NCBI RefSeq assembly: GCF_019656055.1
Contig: NZ_BPKY01000006.1
Span: 62,001-126,000 of the forward strand
Source: Leuconostoc miyukkimchii
GTDB taxonomy: Bacteria; Bacillota; Bacilli; Lactobacillales; Lactobacillaceae
Reading direction: 5' to 3'
Length of the DNA stretch: 64,000 bases
Part shown: positions 17,811-27,538 of the stretch, in pieces
Layout: each line of letters opens with the position of its first letter
Numbering within the stretch: position 1 is the stretch's first letter
Made by a program: the position numbers and the translations under genes
The notes under the pieces: model-generated
Database searches by the model: none
Told to the model about the DNA's origin: nothing
What the model saw: the letters and a program-made list of their open reading frames with translations, nothing else

Positions 17811-19212
17811 TTTAGTAGTTGACAATGTTAACTTTGCTTATCATGAGAGCCAAGTTCTAACAAATGTTTCACTCACATTACGACCAGGTACTTTTAACTT
17901 ACTTGTAGGTCCCAGTGGTGGTGGTAAATCTACTCTGCTTAAACTACTATCTGGTTTGTATCCCAAATTTAGTGATGGCCAATTGACTGGTAAATTAAGT
18001 ATTGATGGCTATGCAATAGATGATATCGTGCCTTACCAACGTGTAACTTATATTGGCTATTTATTTCAAAATCCAACACGCCAATTCGTCATGCAGACAC
18101 CCTTTGAAGAATTAAGATTTAGCCTAGAAAATTTACAATTACCTCCAAATGATATCAACACACGCATTCACGACGTATTGAAAACGGTAGGCATGTTAGA
18201 TTTCATGCATCATGATTTATTGACATTATCAGGTGGTGAAAAGCAAAAAATTGCATTGGCTGTTGCCTTAGCGATGAACAGTGAATATTTGCTACTAGAC
18301 GAACCTTTTGCAAATGTTGACCCTACTGCGCGTTTGCAACTCATTCAAGTTATCAAACAATATCAGCAGACTGGTAAAACTATTTTAATAACCGATCACG
18401 ATTGGAGCGGTTATACAGACTTGATTGATGATGTATTTTTCATGGATGCTGGTCATCTTCACCAAGCAAATCAAGTGGAGCGGGCAAAAGTTCTCAAGCA
18501 ATTACCTATTCAAACAAATATTGAAACTACATTACCTATTCAACAAAGTAATTTAATAACACTCAAAAAAGTCACACTAAGCAATGGTACACGACCATTG
18601 CTTAGTGAAACATCATTAGAAATTCCCAAGGAAAAACGTATTTTAATTACTGGACCAAATGGTGTTGGTAAATCAACGCTCTTTTCTGCTTTAGTTAAAC
18701 TGACACCCTATGGTGGCATAATTACCTATAATCAACAAAATATTGCCAAACAAAAAATTGCAAAACATGTGCGTGACATTGCACTCGTATTTCAAAATTC
18801 TGAACAGCAGTTTGTAGCCATGACGGTTGCCGAAGAGCTGACTCAAGCGCAACAATTTAGTTATTATCCTGATATTTGGACAAATGATACACTGGAAAAA
18901 ATACTAACACAGCTTAATTTATCTGAATTACGTCAACATGTTGTTTATCAACTGTCTGGTGGTCAACAAAAAAAATTACAAGTGCTTATCATGTTAATTA
19001 TCGGCACCCCGACTTTATTATTTGATGAGCCATTAGCAGGATTAGATAACGATTCACAACAACATTTGTTAGAAATAATTGCTGAATTTTCAACACGTCA
19101 ACATCAAACAATTTTATTCATTAGCCATCAATTACAAGCTGTTACCCATTGGTTTGATTATCATTTGCATTTTGAAAATAAACAACTCGTTTATCTCGGA
19201 GGTGACTCATGA
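17803..19212 (+). CDS. ykoD: ECF transporter ATPase with two ABC domains
   Basis: A 469-residue fusion of two ABC ATPase domains from ATG 17803. The first has Walker A GPSGGGKST and signature LSGGEKQK; the second has GPNGVGKST and LSGGQQKK. Walker B is LLLDEPFAN and LLFDEPLAG. This two-domain arrangement is typical of YkoD. I chose the ATG overlapping the ykoE stop rather than an in-frame ATG 24 bases upstream, since the upstream residues do not fit the domain. It energises the YkoE/YkoC pair. Confidence 0.9.
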   Translation: MGDLVVDNVNFAYHESQVLTNVSLTLRPGTFNLLVGPSGGGKSTLLKLLSGLYPKFSDGQLTGKLSIDGYAIDDIVPYQRVTYIGYLFQNPTRQFVMQTPFEELRFSLENLQLPPNDINTRIHDVLKTVGMLDFMHHDLLTLSGGEKQKIALAVALAMNSEYLLLDEPFANVDPTARLQLIQVIKQYQQTGKTILITDHDWSGYTDLIDDVFFMDAGHLHQANQVERAKVLKQLPIQTNIETTLPIQQSNLITLKKVTLSNGTRPLLSETSLEIPKEKRILITGPNGVGKSTLFSALVKLTPYGGIITYNQQNIAKQKIAKHVRDIALVFQNSEQQFVAMTVAEELTQAQQFSYYPDIWTNDTLEKILTQLNLSELRQHVVYQLSGGQQKKLQVLIMLIIGTPTLLFDEPLAGLDNDSQQHLLEIIAEFSTRQHQTILFISHQLQAVTHWFDYHLHFENKQLVYLGGDS

Positions 19213-19871
19213 ATCCACTAATCAAATTCATTACAGTCATGGTCATCGCCTTAGAACTGACTTTTATCAAAAGTGTGACGGTTAATTTGGTTGTTATTGG
19301 TGTCAGTGCGTTACTCTATTTGTTCTTACACTTACATTGGAAACAATGGTTATGGTTGATACTTTTGCCACTATTACCAGGACTTGGTTCATGGTTTTCA
19401 CTCATGTATTTTGGTACTGGTAATCACGTGCATATGGCTTGGGTCATGCTCACCCGTGTATTTGCTTATCTCTGGTTGGGTGGTTTGTTTACACTGAAAT
19501 TAACAGAAGAACGCGAAGTTTTTTTAGCTACGCTTGAGCAAAAAGCTAAATTGAGTAGCACATTTGTCTATGCATTGGTTGGTGTTTTGAATTTTATGCC
19601 TGCCGTTAATCAACAAATTAAGACGATCCGTATTGCTTCACAAATGCGTGGCCAAACTTTACATATTTGGCAAGCTCAGCTTTACTTCAAAGCCATTTTA
19701 TCAGCAATTCGCTGGTCACAAAATCTAGCCGAAGGTATGGTAAGCCATGGATTTACTGAAGGCGCACCGCGAACATACTTAAACGTTATTACTATTAATA
19801 AACGTGACTGGGTACTTTTAGCAATCATATTAATAGCATTTCAATTATTACTATTTCCTAACTGGTACTAA
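19209..19871 (+). CDS. ykoC: ECF transporter T component
   Basis: A 220-residue membrane protein with several hydrophobic helices. The coupling region has the T-component motifs ASQMRG (near residue 147) and a later VSHGFTEGAPRT segment resembling the second arginine motif. It overlaps the ATPase gene by four bases (ATGA). In the ECF family this subunit links the S component to the ATPases. Confidence 0.87.
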   Translation: MNPLIKFITVMVIALELTFIKSVTVNLVVIGVSALLYLFLHLHWKQWLWLILLPLLPGLGSWFSLMYFGTGNHVHMAWVMLTRVFAYLWLGGLFTLKLTEEREVFLATLEQKAKLSSTFVYALVGVLNFMPAVNQQIKTIRIASQMRGQTLHIWQAQLYFKAILSAIRWSQNLAEGMVSHGFTEGAPRTYLNVITINKRDWVLLAIILIAFQLLLFPNWY

Positions 19872-19882
19872 GGAGCAAATAA

Positions 19883-20548
19883 ATGACATTTTCACAAGAT
19901 TTATTAACACGTGCGCAACCTATCATGACAGCTATTATGGCACACCCCTTTGTTGTGGCTATCGCCGATGGTACAGTCCCAGATAACGTCTTAAACTATT
20001 ATGTTGAACAAGACGAACATTATTTAAAAGACTATCTCACAATTACTGCACTAGCCGTTACGCAAACTGATAATAACGATGACATCTCAAAACTATTGGA
20101 TGTTGCACAATTTGTGGGTAATGAGTCCAAAGCCCATGACGTGATGCTAGGTATCACAGGGCATCAAGTTGAAAATTGGCGTCGTGGACCCGAAACACAA
20201 TTATATGTGAATCATATGTATGAATCAGCTTATCGCGGCACATATGCTGATACCTTGGCAGCACTACTACCCTGCGCTTGGAGTTATGAAGTCATGGGTC
20301 GCGAGTTAGTGGCAGCAGGTGCTAATAATGAGGGAAATCCACTGAAAGAATGGATTGAATTATATGCACCAAATGATGCTAGTAAGAGTTATACAATTTG
20401 GCGCTTAGCAGCCTTAAATCGTGAAGTTACGCATCTAACACCAGAACAACAAGAACACGTTGCACAAACATTTTTATTAAGTCTCGAAATGGAATGGCGT
20501 TTTTGGGAAGCAGCTTGGCAACAAGAAAACTGGCAGTTTAATTTTTAG
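19883..20548 (+). CDS. tenA: Thiaminase II / aminopyrimidine aminohydrolase
   Basis: A 221-residue all-helical TenA protein. The nucleophilic cysteine is C131 in LLPCAWSYEVMG, the pyrimidine-binding aspartate is D44 in EQDEHYLKDY, and E210/E214-type acids lie near the C-terminus. The family salvages thiamine by converting aminopyrimidine degradation products to HMP. GGAG precedes the ATG. It is the last gene of the TPP-controlled operon, so the cell likely imports and salvages thiamine pieces rather than making them from scratch. Confidence 0.92.
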   Translation: MTFSQDLLTRAQPIMTAIMAHPFVVAIADGTVPDNVLNYYVEQDEHYLKDYLTITALAVTQTDNNDDISKLLDVAQFVGNESKAHDVMLGITGHQVENWRRGPETQLYVNHMYESAYRGTYADTLAALLPCAWSYEVMGRELVAAGANNEGNPLKEWIELYAPNDASKSYTIWRLAALNREVTHLTPEQQEHVAQTFLLSLEMEWRFWEAAWQQENWQFNF

Positions 20549-20575
20549 ACTTATATGCCATTCAATAAGCAATAT

Positions 20576-20607
20576 AAAAACGATCAACAAAGTGTTGATC
20601 GTTTTTT
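20576..20607. terminator. Bidirectional terminator after tenA and the P-type ATPase
   Basis: AAAAACGATCAAC pairs with GTTGATCGTTTTT around AAAGT. It serves the converging operons on both strands. Confidence 0.9.
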
Positions 20608-20608
20608 A

Positions 20609-23251
20609 CTATACTTTAAACAAACTTGGTCGCAGATACTTCAAGAACTCAATAACAACAGTAGGTACAAGTGATAAGACAACAATAATGCCCCAATGAC
20701 TTAATGATAACGCTGTTAACCCAAACAATGATTGCGTGACTGGAATTAACGTAATTATTATGGTAATTACTGCTGCTAAGAATGCCATGTTAACCAATGA
20801 CGAATTAGCATGATATTTGATAGCAAACAACGTTTTTTCTGAACGAATGTTAAAGACATGAATGATCGATGTTAAAGACAAAATCGTAAATGCCATTGTT
20901 TGTCCAACCTGCTCATTGGCTACTATATTGCCTAAAACAACATTTTGACCAATCCAAATGGCAATCAAAGTCACAAGAGCAAATAAACCAGCGTTCAATC
21001 CTATTTGTCGTCCTAAGCCTTGAGCAAAAAGTTTAGTTTTCTTAGGCATAGGTGGCTCGTTCATAACATTTGTTAACATTGGTTCCCGACTCAATGCAAA
21101 CCCTGGAAGTCCATCAGCTACTAAGTTGATGAACAACAAATGTACCGGTAACAATGGCGATCCCCAGCCCAACAACATAGCAATCAATATAACGATCAAT
21201 TCAGAGATATTTGCGCTTAATAAGAAGTTAATTGTTTTTCGAACCTTAACATAAACGCCACGGCCTTCAGAAATTGCATTAATGATGGTTGCAAAATTAT
21301 CATCAGTTAAAATAATGTCAGAAGCTTCACGCGCAACATCAGTTCCTGTCTCGCCCATCGAAATACCAACGTCAGCAGCCTTTAAGGCTGGGGCATCATT
21401 TACGCCATCCCCTGTCATAGCAATTGTGGCATCTTGACGCTGCCAAGACTTGATAATTCTAATCTTGTCAGTCGGTGTCACACGGGCATAAACAGTATAA
21501 TCGTTAATATTTTGGTCAAGACTTTCATCAGATAGTTTGGCTAATTCAGAACCTGTAATCGTCTTGTCCCCAGTACGTAAAATACCAATCTCTCGAGCAA
21601 TGGCGCTTGCCGTTTCAACGTGATCACCCGTAATCATAATCGTTTTAACCCCTGCAAGACGTGCTTGTTCAACAGCAGGTGCTGATTCAGGTCGTGGTGG
21701 ATCGATAATACCAACTAAACCAACCAATGTTAGATCTTGTTCATAAAAATCTTGTGTCGGATTATCCGGCATTTGGTAAAATGTCCGTTTAGTGATTGTT
21801 AAGACACGTAAGGCCTGTTGACCAAAAGTCTTATTAATTTTTTCAGCTTGTTCGAGATCACCATGCTTAATCATTGGCAACAACACATCAAAGGCGCCCT
21901 TAGTAATAGCAATATAGCCACCCTCTGGTCGTTTGTGAACAGTTGTCATTCTCTTCTTTGTTGAATTAAATGGTATTTGTTCAACTAATGGGTATTGTTG
22001 CAGTAATGCTTCCCGTGTTGTCACAGTTTCAATGCCACGAACTAACGCTACTTCTGTTGGTAATCCGTCGTAAATTGTCTGCCCATCAACTTCGTTTACT
22101 GAAACGTTCGTTGATATAGCTGCCAGCGAGAGTACTTCTTTAGCAGCTGCATCTACGCCGTCATCAGCAATATGACTTAATTGATCTTGTTCAGCTTGCC
22201 ATACCTGCCGAACAGTCATTTTATTTTGTGTTAATGTACCAGTTTTATCAGAAGCAATAACATTTGTTGTCCCTAATATTTCAACAGCTGGCAATCGTCG
22301 AATAATTGCATGCTTCTGCGCAATTTTCTGTACACCCAACGCCAGCGTCATTGTTACAATTACTGCCAGTGTTTCTGGCACAACTGCGACAGCCAGCGAA
22401 ATAGCTGTTAAGAAAATATGTTTCAAATCCATGCCTTGTGAAATGCCCAATCCAAGCACAACTATTGCAGATCCAATAGCAAGCCAAGAAATATTTTTAC
22501 CTAATTGAACCAACCGCCTCTGTAAAGGCGTGAGTTGTGTTTTTGATTCACTATTTAATAGGCTAGCTATGGCACCCATTTCAGTTTGCATACCAATAGC
22601 TGTAACAACCGCTAAACCATGACCGTTAACAATCGTTGTGCCACGAAAGACCATGTTCACACGTTCTCCAAGACTCACCTCTTGCGCTTCAATAAAGGTT
22701 GCATTGGCGTCTTTTTCAACCGGTAAACTTTCACCTGTTAATGCCGATTCTTCAGCTTGAACTTCAATAGCCTCAATCAAACGTGCATCAGCAGCAATCG
22801 CACGGCCATTTTCAATAACTAATAGATCTCCTAAAACAACATCATCGGCATCAATCAACTCAGTGTGACCATCACGCAATACCTTCACTTGTGTCCGATT
22901 GAGATTTTGCAAAGATGCTAAGGAACTCTCCGCTCTGCCTTCCTGTACAATTGATAAAACCGAATTGATAACCACAATTGCGACAATTAACAAGCTTTCA
23001 AAATAATTTCCAGTGTTTTCAAAATATGTTGCGACAAACGAAATTACGACTGCAATTAATAAAATAATGGTAGCAACATCATTTAAACTTATTAAAATTT
23101 TGCGTAATAGCGATGTTTTTTTCTCCGCAACAAAGACGTTCCTACCAAATTTCTCTCGATTTTCAGTAACCTGCTCTGTGCTTAATCCATTTTTGACATC
23201 TACTTGATGCGCCGCTATCGTTTCTTTAATACCCTTTCGGTACATTGTCAT
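20609..23251 (-). CDS. P-type cation-transporting ATPase (P2/Ca2+-type)
   Basis: An 880-residue pump. The phosphorylation site is D335 in SDKTGTLTQNK; TGES (near 175), GDGVND (near 610) and the PEGL-equivalent AVVPETLAV (near 290) are all present. About ten membrane helices are predicted, with the usual N-terminal cation-ATPase domain and C-terminal domain. It resembles PMR1/SERCA-like bacterial Ca2+ or Mn2+ exporters. GGAGG precedes the ATG. The ion cannot be decided from motifs alone. I looked for a yybP-ykoY manganese riboswitch upstream and did not see one. Confidence 0.9.
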   Translation of the reverse strand: MTMYRKGIKETIAAHQVDVKNGLSTEQVTENREKFGRNVFVAEKKTSLLRKILISLNDVATIILLIAVVISFVATYFENTGNYFESLLIVAIVVINSVLSIVQEGRAESSLASLQNLNRTQVKVLRDGHTELIDADDVVLGDLLVIENGRAIAADARLIEAIEVQAEESALTGESLPVEKDANATFIEAQEVSLGERVNMVFRGTTIVNGHGLAVVTAIGMQTEMGAIASLLNSESKTQLTPLQRRLVQLGKNISWLAIGSAIVVLGLGISQGMDLKHIFLTAISLAVAVVPETLAVIVTMTLALGVQKIAQKHAIIRRLPAVEILGTTNVIASDKTGTLTQNKMTVRQVWQAEQDQLSHIADDGVDAAAKEVLSLAAISTNVSVNEVDGQTIYDGLPTEVALVRGIETVTTREALLQQYPLVEQIPFNSTKKRMTTVHKRPEGGYIAITKGAFDVLLPMIKHGDLEQAEKINKTFGQQALRVLTITKRTFYQMPDNPTQDFYEQDLTLVGLVGIIDPPRPESAPAVEQARLAGVKTIMITGDHVETASAIAREIGILRTGDKTITGSELAKLSDESLDQNINDYTVYARVTPTDKIRIIKSWQRQDATIAMTGDGVNDAPALKAADVGISMGETGTDVAREASDIILTDDNFATIINAISEGRGVYVKVRKTINFLLSANISELIVILIAMLLGWGSPLLPVHLLFINLVADGLPGFALSREPMLTNVMNEPPMPKKTKLFAQGLGRQIGLNAGLFALVTLIAIWIGQNVVLGNIVANEQVGQTMAFTILSLTSIIHVFNIRSEKTLFAIKYHANSSLVNMAFLAAVITIIITLIPVTQSLFGLTALSLSHWGIIVVLSLVPTVVIEFLKYLRPSLFKV

Positions 23252-23646
23252 TTAGTTTCCTCCATATTGTTTGATTTTTGCGGAAAGTTTGTAAAACCAT
23301 ATTTTAAAATATAGCCACGATACGTTTTCCCCAGCGTAATCATGTGAAAAATTGCATACGACTTAAAATCAAGCATTTTCAGAAAGTTAATCTGTTAATA
23401 AACTTGATTTTAATATTAATTTCCATAGATAAAACCTCATCATGTTACTGACCATTTACTATATAAAAGTTCATTTTCATGGCATAAATGAACCAACATT
23501 AATAAAAGATGTAAATATGATTGTTTTTATCTCATTAGTTTAATACCTTTATTGTAACATATCTTGAAATGATAAAAAATAAGAGTCAGTGTTATGAGCA
23601 AAATACGTACCAAAAAACGCAAGGAATTGACTAGTACCCTGCGCTT
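23252..23646. other. 395-base gap with no gene
   Basis: A/T-rich. It holds the ATPase 5' region, a small inverted repeat GTTCATT/AATGAAC (23469-23493) of unknown role, and the efflux-pump terminator at its left-hand neighbour's end. I see no open reading frame with a ribosome-binding site and no known riboswitch. Confidence 0.5.
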
Positions 23647-23648
23647 TT
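23612..23648 (-). terminator. Terminator of the DHA2 efflux gene
   Basis: On the minus strand AAAAGCGCAGGG pairs with CCTTGCGTTTTT (two G-T wobbles) around a 12-base loop, ending in T residues. The left arm overlaps the gene's stop. Confidence 0.7.
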
Positions 23649-25005
23649 ACACACTTTTTGTTTTATTTTGCAATCTCGTGGTCAACAGTAAGCCAATAAT
23701 AGGCACCGCGATAAACCAACCACTTGTTTGTGCCAAAGACTGCCCAATTGAAACGTGCTCATTGAAGTGAGTAATCAAAATAGACGCCACGACAACACTT
23801 CCGGCTCCAATAACTTGTCTCATTGTTGTAATCAACGCGGTACCATGACTCACCAATGTTTGAGGTAATGCGTTATTAGCTGCGGTAACTGCTGGCATCA
23901 TGACAAATGCATTGCCACCTTCTAACAGCATCGCTGCTACTAAACCAACAAGCCATGAAGCGGTTCCCGCAACCATCAGTAAGACATAACCTGCTATCAT
24001 CATGGCCATACCAATATAAACTAATTTTTTCAAACCAATTTGATTTAACAATTTTCCAGTGCGTGGATTTAACTGACTCAAGAAAACTGCTGCTGGCACC
24101 ATTAGTAGACCAGACCATAGTGGTGTTAAATGAAATACACGTTGATAAAATAGCGGCATTAAAACAGTCGCAATAATCAAGCCTGAGTAAGATATACCAG
24201 TGAGTAATAAACCAGGTAAAAAACCTTGATATTTAAACACTGTCAAATTTAAAAAAGGTTGCGTGAGTTTGTATTGGCGCGTTACAAATATCGCTAACAA
24301 AACAAAACTACCTAACAGAATAATCCACCAAGTTGCATGCATACCTGTTCGCGGTACACTAGCAATACTATATAAAATTCCGCCAAAGCCAATCAATGTT
24401 ATAGCTGATAGCCAATCGAAATTTGATTTTTTCATTTGGTGTGTATTTTTAATCAAATGTTGACAACTCAGCAATAAACCGACTAACACAATGAAAAATA
24501 GTGCAAAAAGTGCACGCCATGATACCCATTGTAAAATCACACCAGAAATGATTGGTCCGACAGCAAGTGCTGATCCCATGACCAAACCAACTACGCCCAT
24601 GGTAACACCACGTTCTGCCTTTTCGGTATTCTCCATAATGACACTTTGAAATGTTGGAAACAACGCGCCTACTGCCATACCTTCGAGCAATCGACCGATA
24701 ATAATGCCTGAAAAATGTGGTGTGACCATAGCAAGTGCCGTTCCCAATAAGAACACAGCCACAATACCATTTAATAATGGTTTCAAAGCCACGTTATCCA
24801 GTAGCCAAGGACTCAGTGGCATAACCAACGTCATAGCAACCATAAATCCAGTCGTGAGCCACTGAACCGTACTTGTATCAACATTGAAACTTTTCATTAA
24901 TATTGGATAAGCCGTTGTCATTGTGGACTGACTAATAGACATTGTAAATGATATTGACAACAATACCAATGAAAATGGTGTGAGCTGTCTCATATTTTTG
25001 AACAT
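23647..25005 (-). CDS. MFS efflux transporter, DHA2 (EmrB/QacA-like)
   Basis: A 452-residue membrane protein with about 13-14 hydrophobic helices, the length of the DHA2 family. Family features include WLTTGFMVAMTLVMPLSPWLLD at the second helix and GRLLEGMAVGALFP with the following GPIISGVILQWVSWRALF (motif C region). The divergent Dyp peroxidase gene shares its promoter region, which contains Fur/PerR-like boxes. An oxidative or metal/haem-linked export role is possible but inferred. Substrate unknown. Confidence 0.83.
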   Translation of the reverse strand: MFKNMRQLTPFSLVLLSISFTMSISQSTMTTAYPILMKSFNVDTSTVQWLTTGFMVAMTLVMPLSPWLLDNVALKPLLNGIVAVFLLGTALAMVTPHFSGIIIGRLLEGMAVGALFPTFQSVIMENTEKAERGVTMGVVGLVMGSALAVGPIISGVILQWVSWRALFALFFIVLVGLLLSCQHLIKNTHQMKKSNFDWLSAITLIGFGGILYSIASVPRTGMHATWWIILLGSFVLLAIFVTRQYKLTQPFLNLTVFKYQGFLPGLLLTGISYSGLIIATVLMPLFYQRVFHLTPLWSGLLMVPAAVFLSQLNPRTGKLLNQIGLKKLVYIGMAMMIAGYVLLMVAGTASWLVGLVAAMLLEGGNAFVMMPAVTAANNALPQTLVSHGTALITTMRQVIGAGSVVVASILITHFNEHVSIGQSLAQTSGWFIAVPIIGLLLTTRLQNKTKSV

Positions 25006-25030
25006 AAAAACACTTCCTTCTAAAAATTAC

Positions 25031-25122
25031 ATTATAATCATTCTAAACTACTTTTGATAATATTTCAATATTAATAAATAATTCCTTAAATCGTTGTTTT
25101 GTTTAGAATGATTCTTGATAAT
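25031..25122. promoter_or_regulatory. Divergent promoters with two Fur/PerR-type boxes
   Basis: Plus-strand promoter: TTGTTT (25094-25099), 17 bp, GATAAT (25117-25122). Minus-strand promoter: -10 TATAAT (rc of 25031-25036) with a weak TTATCA 18 bp upstream. Box 1, TTATAATCATTCTAA (25032-25046), differs at one base from the PerR-type consensus TTATAATnATTATAA. Box 2 holds the perfect palindrome AGAATGATTCT (25105-25115) inside the plus-strand spacer. The two boxes share a 13-base inverted repeat (25036-25048 and 25101-25113). Confidence 0.68.
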
Positions 25123-25176
25123 AAAAACTGATTGGTGTATGCTAAAGTTATTATCAACTTTAAAGGGAAAATAACA

Positions 25177-26136
25177 ATGACAATTAATCCAGCAAAATCA
25201 CAAGATGTATGGCAAGATATTGGGGAGCATGTACAATTTACAGTGCTCAAGCTAACAAGAACAGACCAAGATGCCGCTCAAGAAGCAATTCAAGAATTCG
25301 CCGATCGTTCACAAGCAATTATTCGCTCACTAAGAATTCGCGACACTAATAGGCATGAAAATTCAAGATTAAAAGTGTCTTTTGGCATTAGTAATGCTGC
25401 TTGGGACTACCTCTTCCCTAACAAACCAAAACCTGCTGAACTCGTTACATATGAAACACTACGTGGCCCAAAATATACAATGCCCGCAACAGAGGGCGAT
25501 TTATTTTTCCATATTCGTGCTAGTAATGAAGCTGTTGTTTATGAAGCACAAACACAATTTATGCGCTTTTTGAAAGACATTACAACAGTCATCGATGAAA
25601 CCAAAGGTTTCCGTTATTTTGAGGGTCGTGCAATCATCGGCTTTATTGATGGTACTGAAGCACCAGCTGTTGAAGATGCTGCACCATATGCTATTGTTGG
25701 CGATGAGGATTCAAACTTCATCAACGGATCATATGCTTTTGCTCAAAAATGGCAACACAACATGGATTTTTGGCACCACCTCAAAACTGAAGAACAAGAA
25801 AAAGCTGTGGGTCGTGAAAAATTTTCTGACATTGAACTAGATGATGATGCTAAGTATCATAACGCCCATAATGTCGCTTCAAAATTTGAAAAAGACGGTG
25901 AAGAACAAAAAATTATCCGCATGAATGTACCCTTCTCAAATCCAGCATCTGGTCAAACAGGCACTTATTTCATGGGTTATTCTCGTCATTGGTCAGTGAC
26001 AAAGGGAATGCTTGAAAATATGCTTGCCCAATCTGATTTCTTGTTGAGCTTCTCCGAAATTTTGTCTGGACAACTTTTCTTTATTCCTTCTCGTGATACC
26101 TTAGCACAAATTGCTGACGGCGAATTTAATTCATAA
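25177..26136 (+). CDS. Dyp-type haem peroxidase
   Basis: I place the start at ATG 25177 (319 residues) after AAGGGA; the frame extends 15 codons upstream without support. The GxxDG motif is at 155-159 (GFIDG), the proximal haem histidine is likely H231 in NAHNVAS, and the distal arginine R248 in IIRMNVPF. No Tat or Sec signal is present, so it acts in the cytoplasm. The family oxidises dyes and porphyrin-related substrates with H2O2. The promoter carries a Fur/PerR-like box, and an efflux pump gene diverges from it. The bacterium would need external haem if, as usual for this group, it cannot make it. Confidence 0.9.
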   Translation: MTINPAKSQDVWQDIGEHVQFTVLKLTRTDQDAAQEAIQEFADRSQAIIRSLRIRDTNRHENSRLKVSFGISNAAWDYLFPNKPKPAELVTYETLRGPKYTMPATEGDLFFHIRASNEAVVYEAQTQFMRFLKDITTVIDETKGFRYFEGRAIIGFIDGTEAPAVEDAAPYAIVGDEDSNFINGSYAFAQKWQHNMDFWHHLKTEEQEKAVGREKFSDIELDDDAKYHNAHNVASKFEKDGEEQKIIRMNVPFSNPASGQTGTYFMGYSRHWSVTKGMLENMLAQSDFLLSFSEILSGQLFFIPSRDTLAQIADGEFNS

Positions 26137-26152
26137 ATCACACCACATGAAT

Positions 26153-26206
26153 GACAAATAAAAAGATCAAGCACTCGGTAATTAGTGCTTGACCTTTTTA
26201 TTTGTC
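26153..26206. terminator. Bidirectional terminator after the peroxidase gene
   Basis: A long hairpin: 23 bp with a single mismatch, from GACAAATAAAAAG on the left to the matching right arm, with an eight-base loop CGGTAATT. It separates the peroxidase from the converging HerA-like gene. Confidence 0.9.
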
Positions 26207-26221
26207 ATAATATTTCTTAAA

Positions 26222-27421
26222 TCAATTAAATCTTGGCGATTCAGTGTGATGTGTTGTATGTGGTACTGGAATAGTGATTAATGTTTTCTCACTTTGACCG
26301 GTTAATTTTAGAACGCCTTCACCTGGTAAAAACTTTTGGTATATGCCGGCATCTATATTGCTATCAGCAATGACACTATTTACTTCTGCTTGGTCATTGA
26401 GTTGATGTGCTAAAACACTACCAAATTGCCCGCGTAACTTAACAGACAGGTCAAGTGGCGATTGTGTTGACAGCACAACATACAAACCATATTTACGTCC
26501 CTCTCTCACCAACTTAAATAAACCAGAATCTTCTGTTTGTTGATTCTCAGCGGGTAAAAAACGGTGAGCCTCATCTAAAAATATCGTTAATGGGAATCGT
26601 GCTTTGCCTTGCACTCTAACTAGCAGTAACTGTCGTAATAAAATGGAAAGTATGAGCCGACTTTGTGGCCCATTTACCATTAATTCACTCACATCAATAA
26701 TTAAAGTTGATTTACCTTGATGTTCAGCAAACAATTTTAAAACATAGAATAAATCAATTTGTGGTTGCTTTGAATCGCTTTGATTACGATTAAATATGTG
26801 TTCTAACTGTTGCGAAACTAAGTGTTCCTGCATTGATAATATTTTGGACCAATATCTTTTAATCACTTGATAATCTAATTCTTGACCTAGTAATTGATAG
26901 TCAGCTCGATCATCTTGATACGGTACAACAAATTCTTGAATCACTTGATCAATTAATTTTTGTGCATCATAATCAGAACCACTCATCTTTAATTGCTCTT
27001 TTACTTGATGAAATGTGTGCCGATTTTGATTAATTTTGTGATAGACACCAGATTTTTTTAAAACATTTTTTTGTATTTTTAATGAGATGATAGCCGCAGT
27101 AATTTGACTGACCAACTCCCCTTCAAAGTCACCTAATAAATTAGCAATTTCATTAGGCATCAAATGATTAAAATCAAGATTCGCATTAACACCAAGTTTA
27201 TATCGGATAGCATCCCCTACTGATTGATATTCACCAGTTGGATCAAAAATAACTGTTGCTTGTTGGTTTTTCTGCAAACTTTCAATTAGTTTTAATAGCG
27301 AAGTTGATTTACCACTACCTGTTGCCCCTGTCACCAATAAATGATGTGTTAACAATGAGTCTGCATCTATGGGTAACTGTGCATTTGATTTTAATTCTTT
27401 TGCAAAATTATCTAATATCAC
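26222..27421 (-). CDS. HerA/FtsK-like ATPase (DUF87)
   Basis: A 399-residue ATPase with Walker A GATGSGKST (32-40), a Walker B-like TIFLDEAHRFL, and an arginine-finger-bearing FKLVREGRKYGLYVVLSTQSP segment, the HerA-group hallmark. The start is GTG after AAAGGTGG. HerA-type proteins pump DNA and often pair with a nuclease such as NurA or a defence partner. No nuclease gene lies beside this one; its neighbours are a peroxidase gene and an Rgg regulator. Function here is unknown. Confidence 0.75.
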   Translation of the reverse strand: MILDNFAKELKSNAQLPIDADSLLTHHLLVTGATGSGKSTSLLKLIESLQKNQQATVIFDPTGEYQSVGDAIRYKLGVNANLDFNHLMPNEIANLLGDFEGELVSQITAAIISLKIQKNVLKKSGVYHKINQNRHTFHQVKEQLKMSGSDYDAQKLIDQVIQEFVVPYQDDRADYQLLGQELDYQVIKRYWSKILSMQEHLVSQQLEHIFNRNQSDSKQPQIDLFYVLKLFAEHQGKSTLIIDVSELMVNGPQSRLILSILLRQLLLVRVQGKARFPLTIFLDEAHRFLPAENQQTEDSGLFKLVREGRKYGLYVVLSTQSPLDLSVKLRGQFGSVLAHQLNDQAEVNSVIADSNIDAGIYQKFLPGEGVLKLTGQSEKTLITIPVPHTTHHTESPRFN

Positions 27422-27538
27422 TTAAGTTCCACCTTTATTACCATATTGTGTATAAATTTCAGGTCAAGTCTACTGCTTCATAGTAACACTTTTTGAAGCG
27501 CTGCTAGCAAGTAAAATCTGTTCTAGTTAACGTTGACA

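Noticed and set aside
23252-23460. yybP-ykoY manganese riboswitch before the P-type ATPase
   Set aside because: The conserved GGGGAGTAG-type loops are absent.
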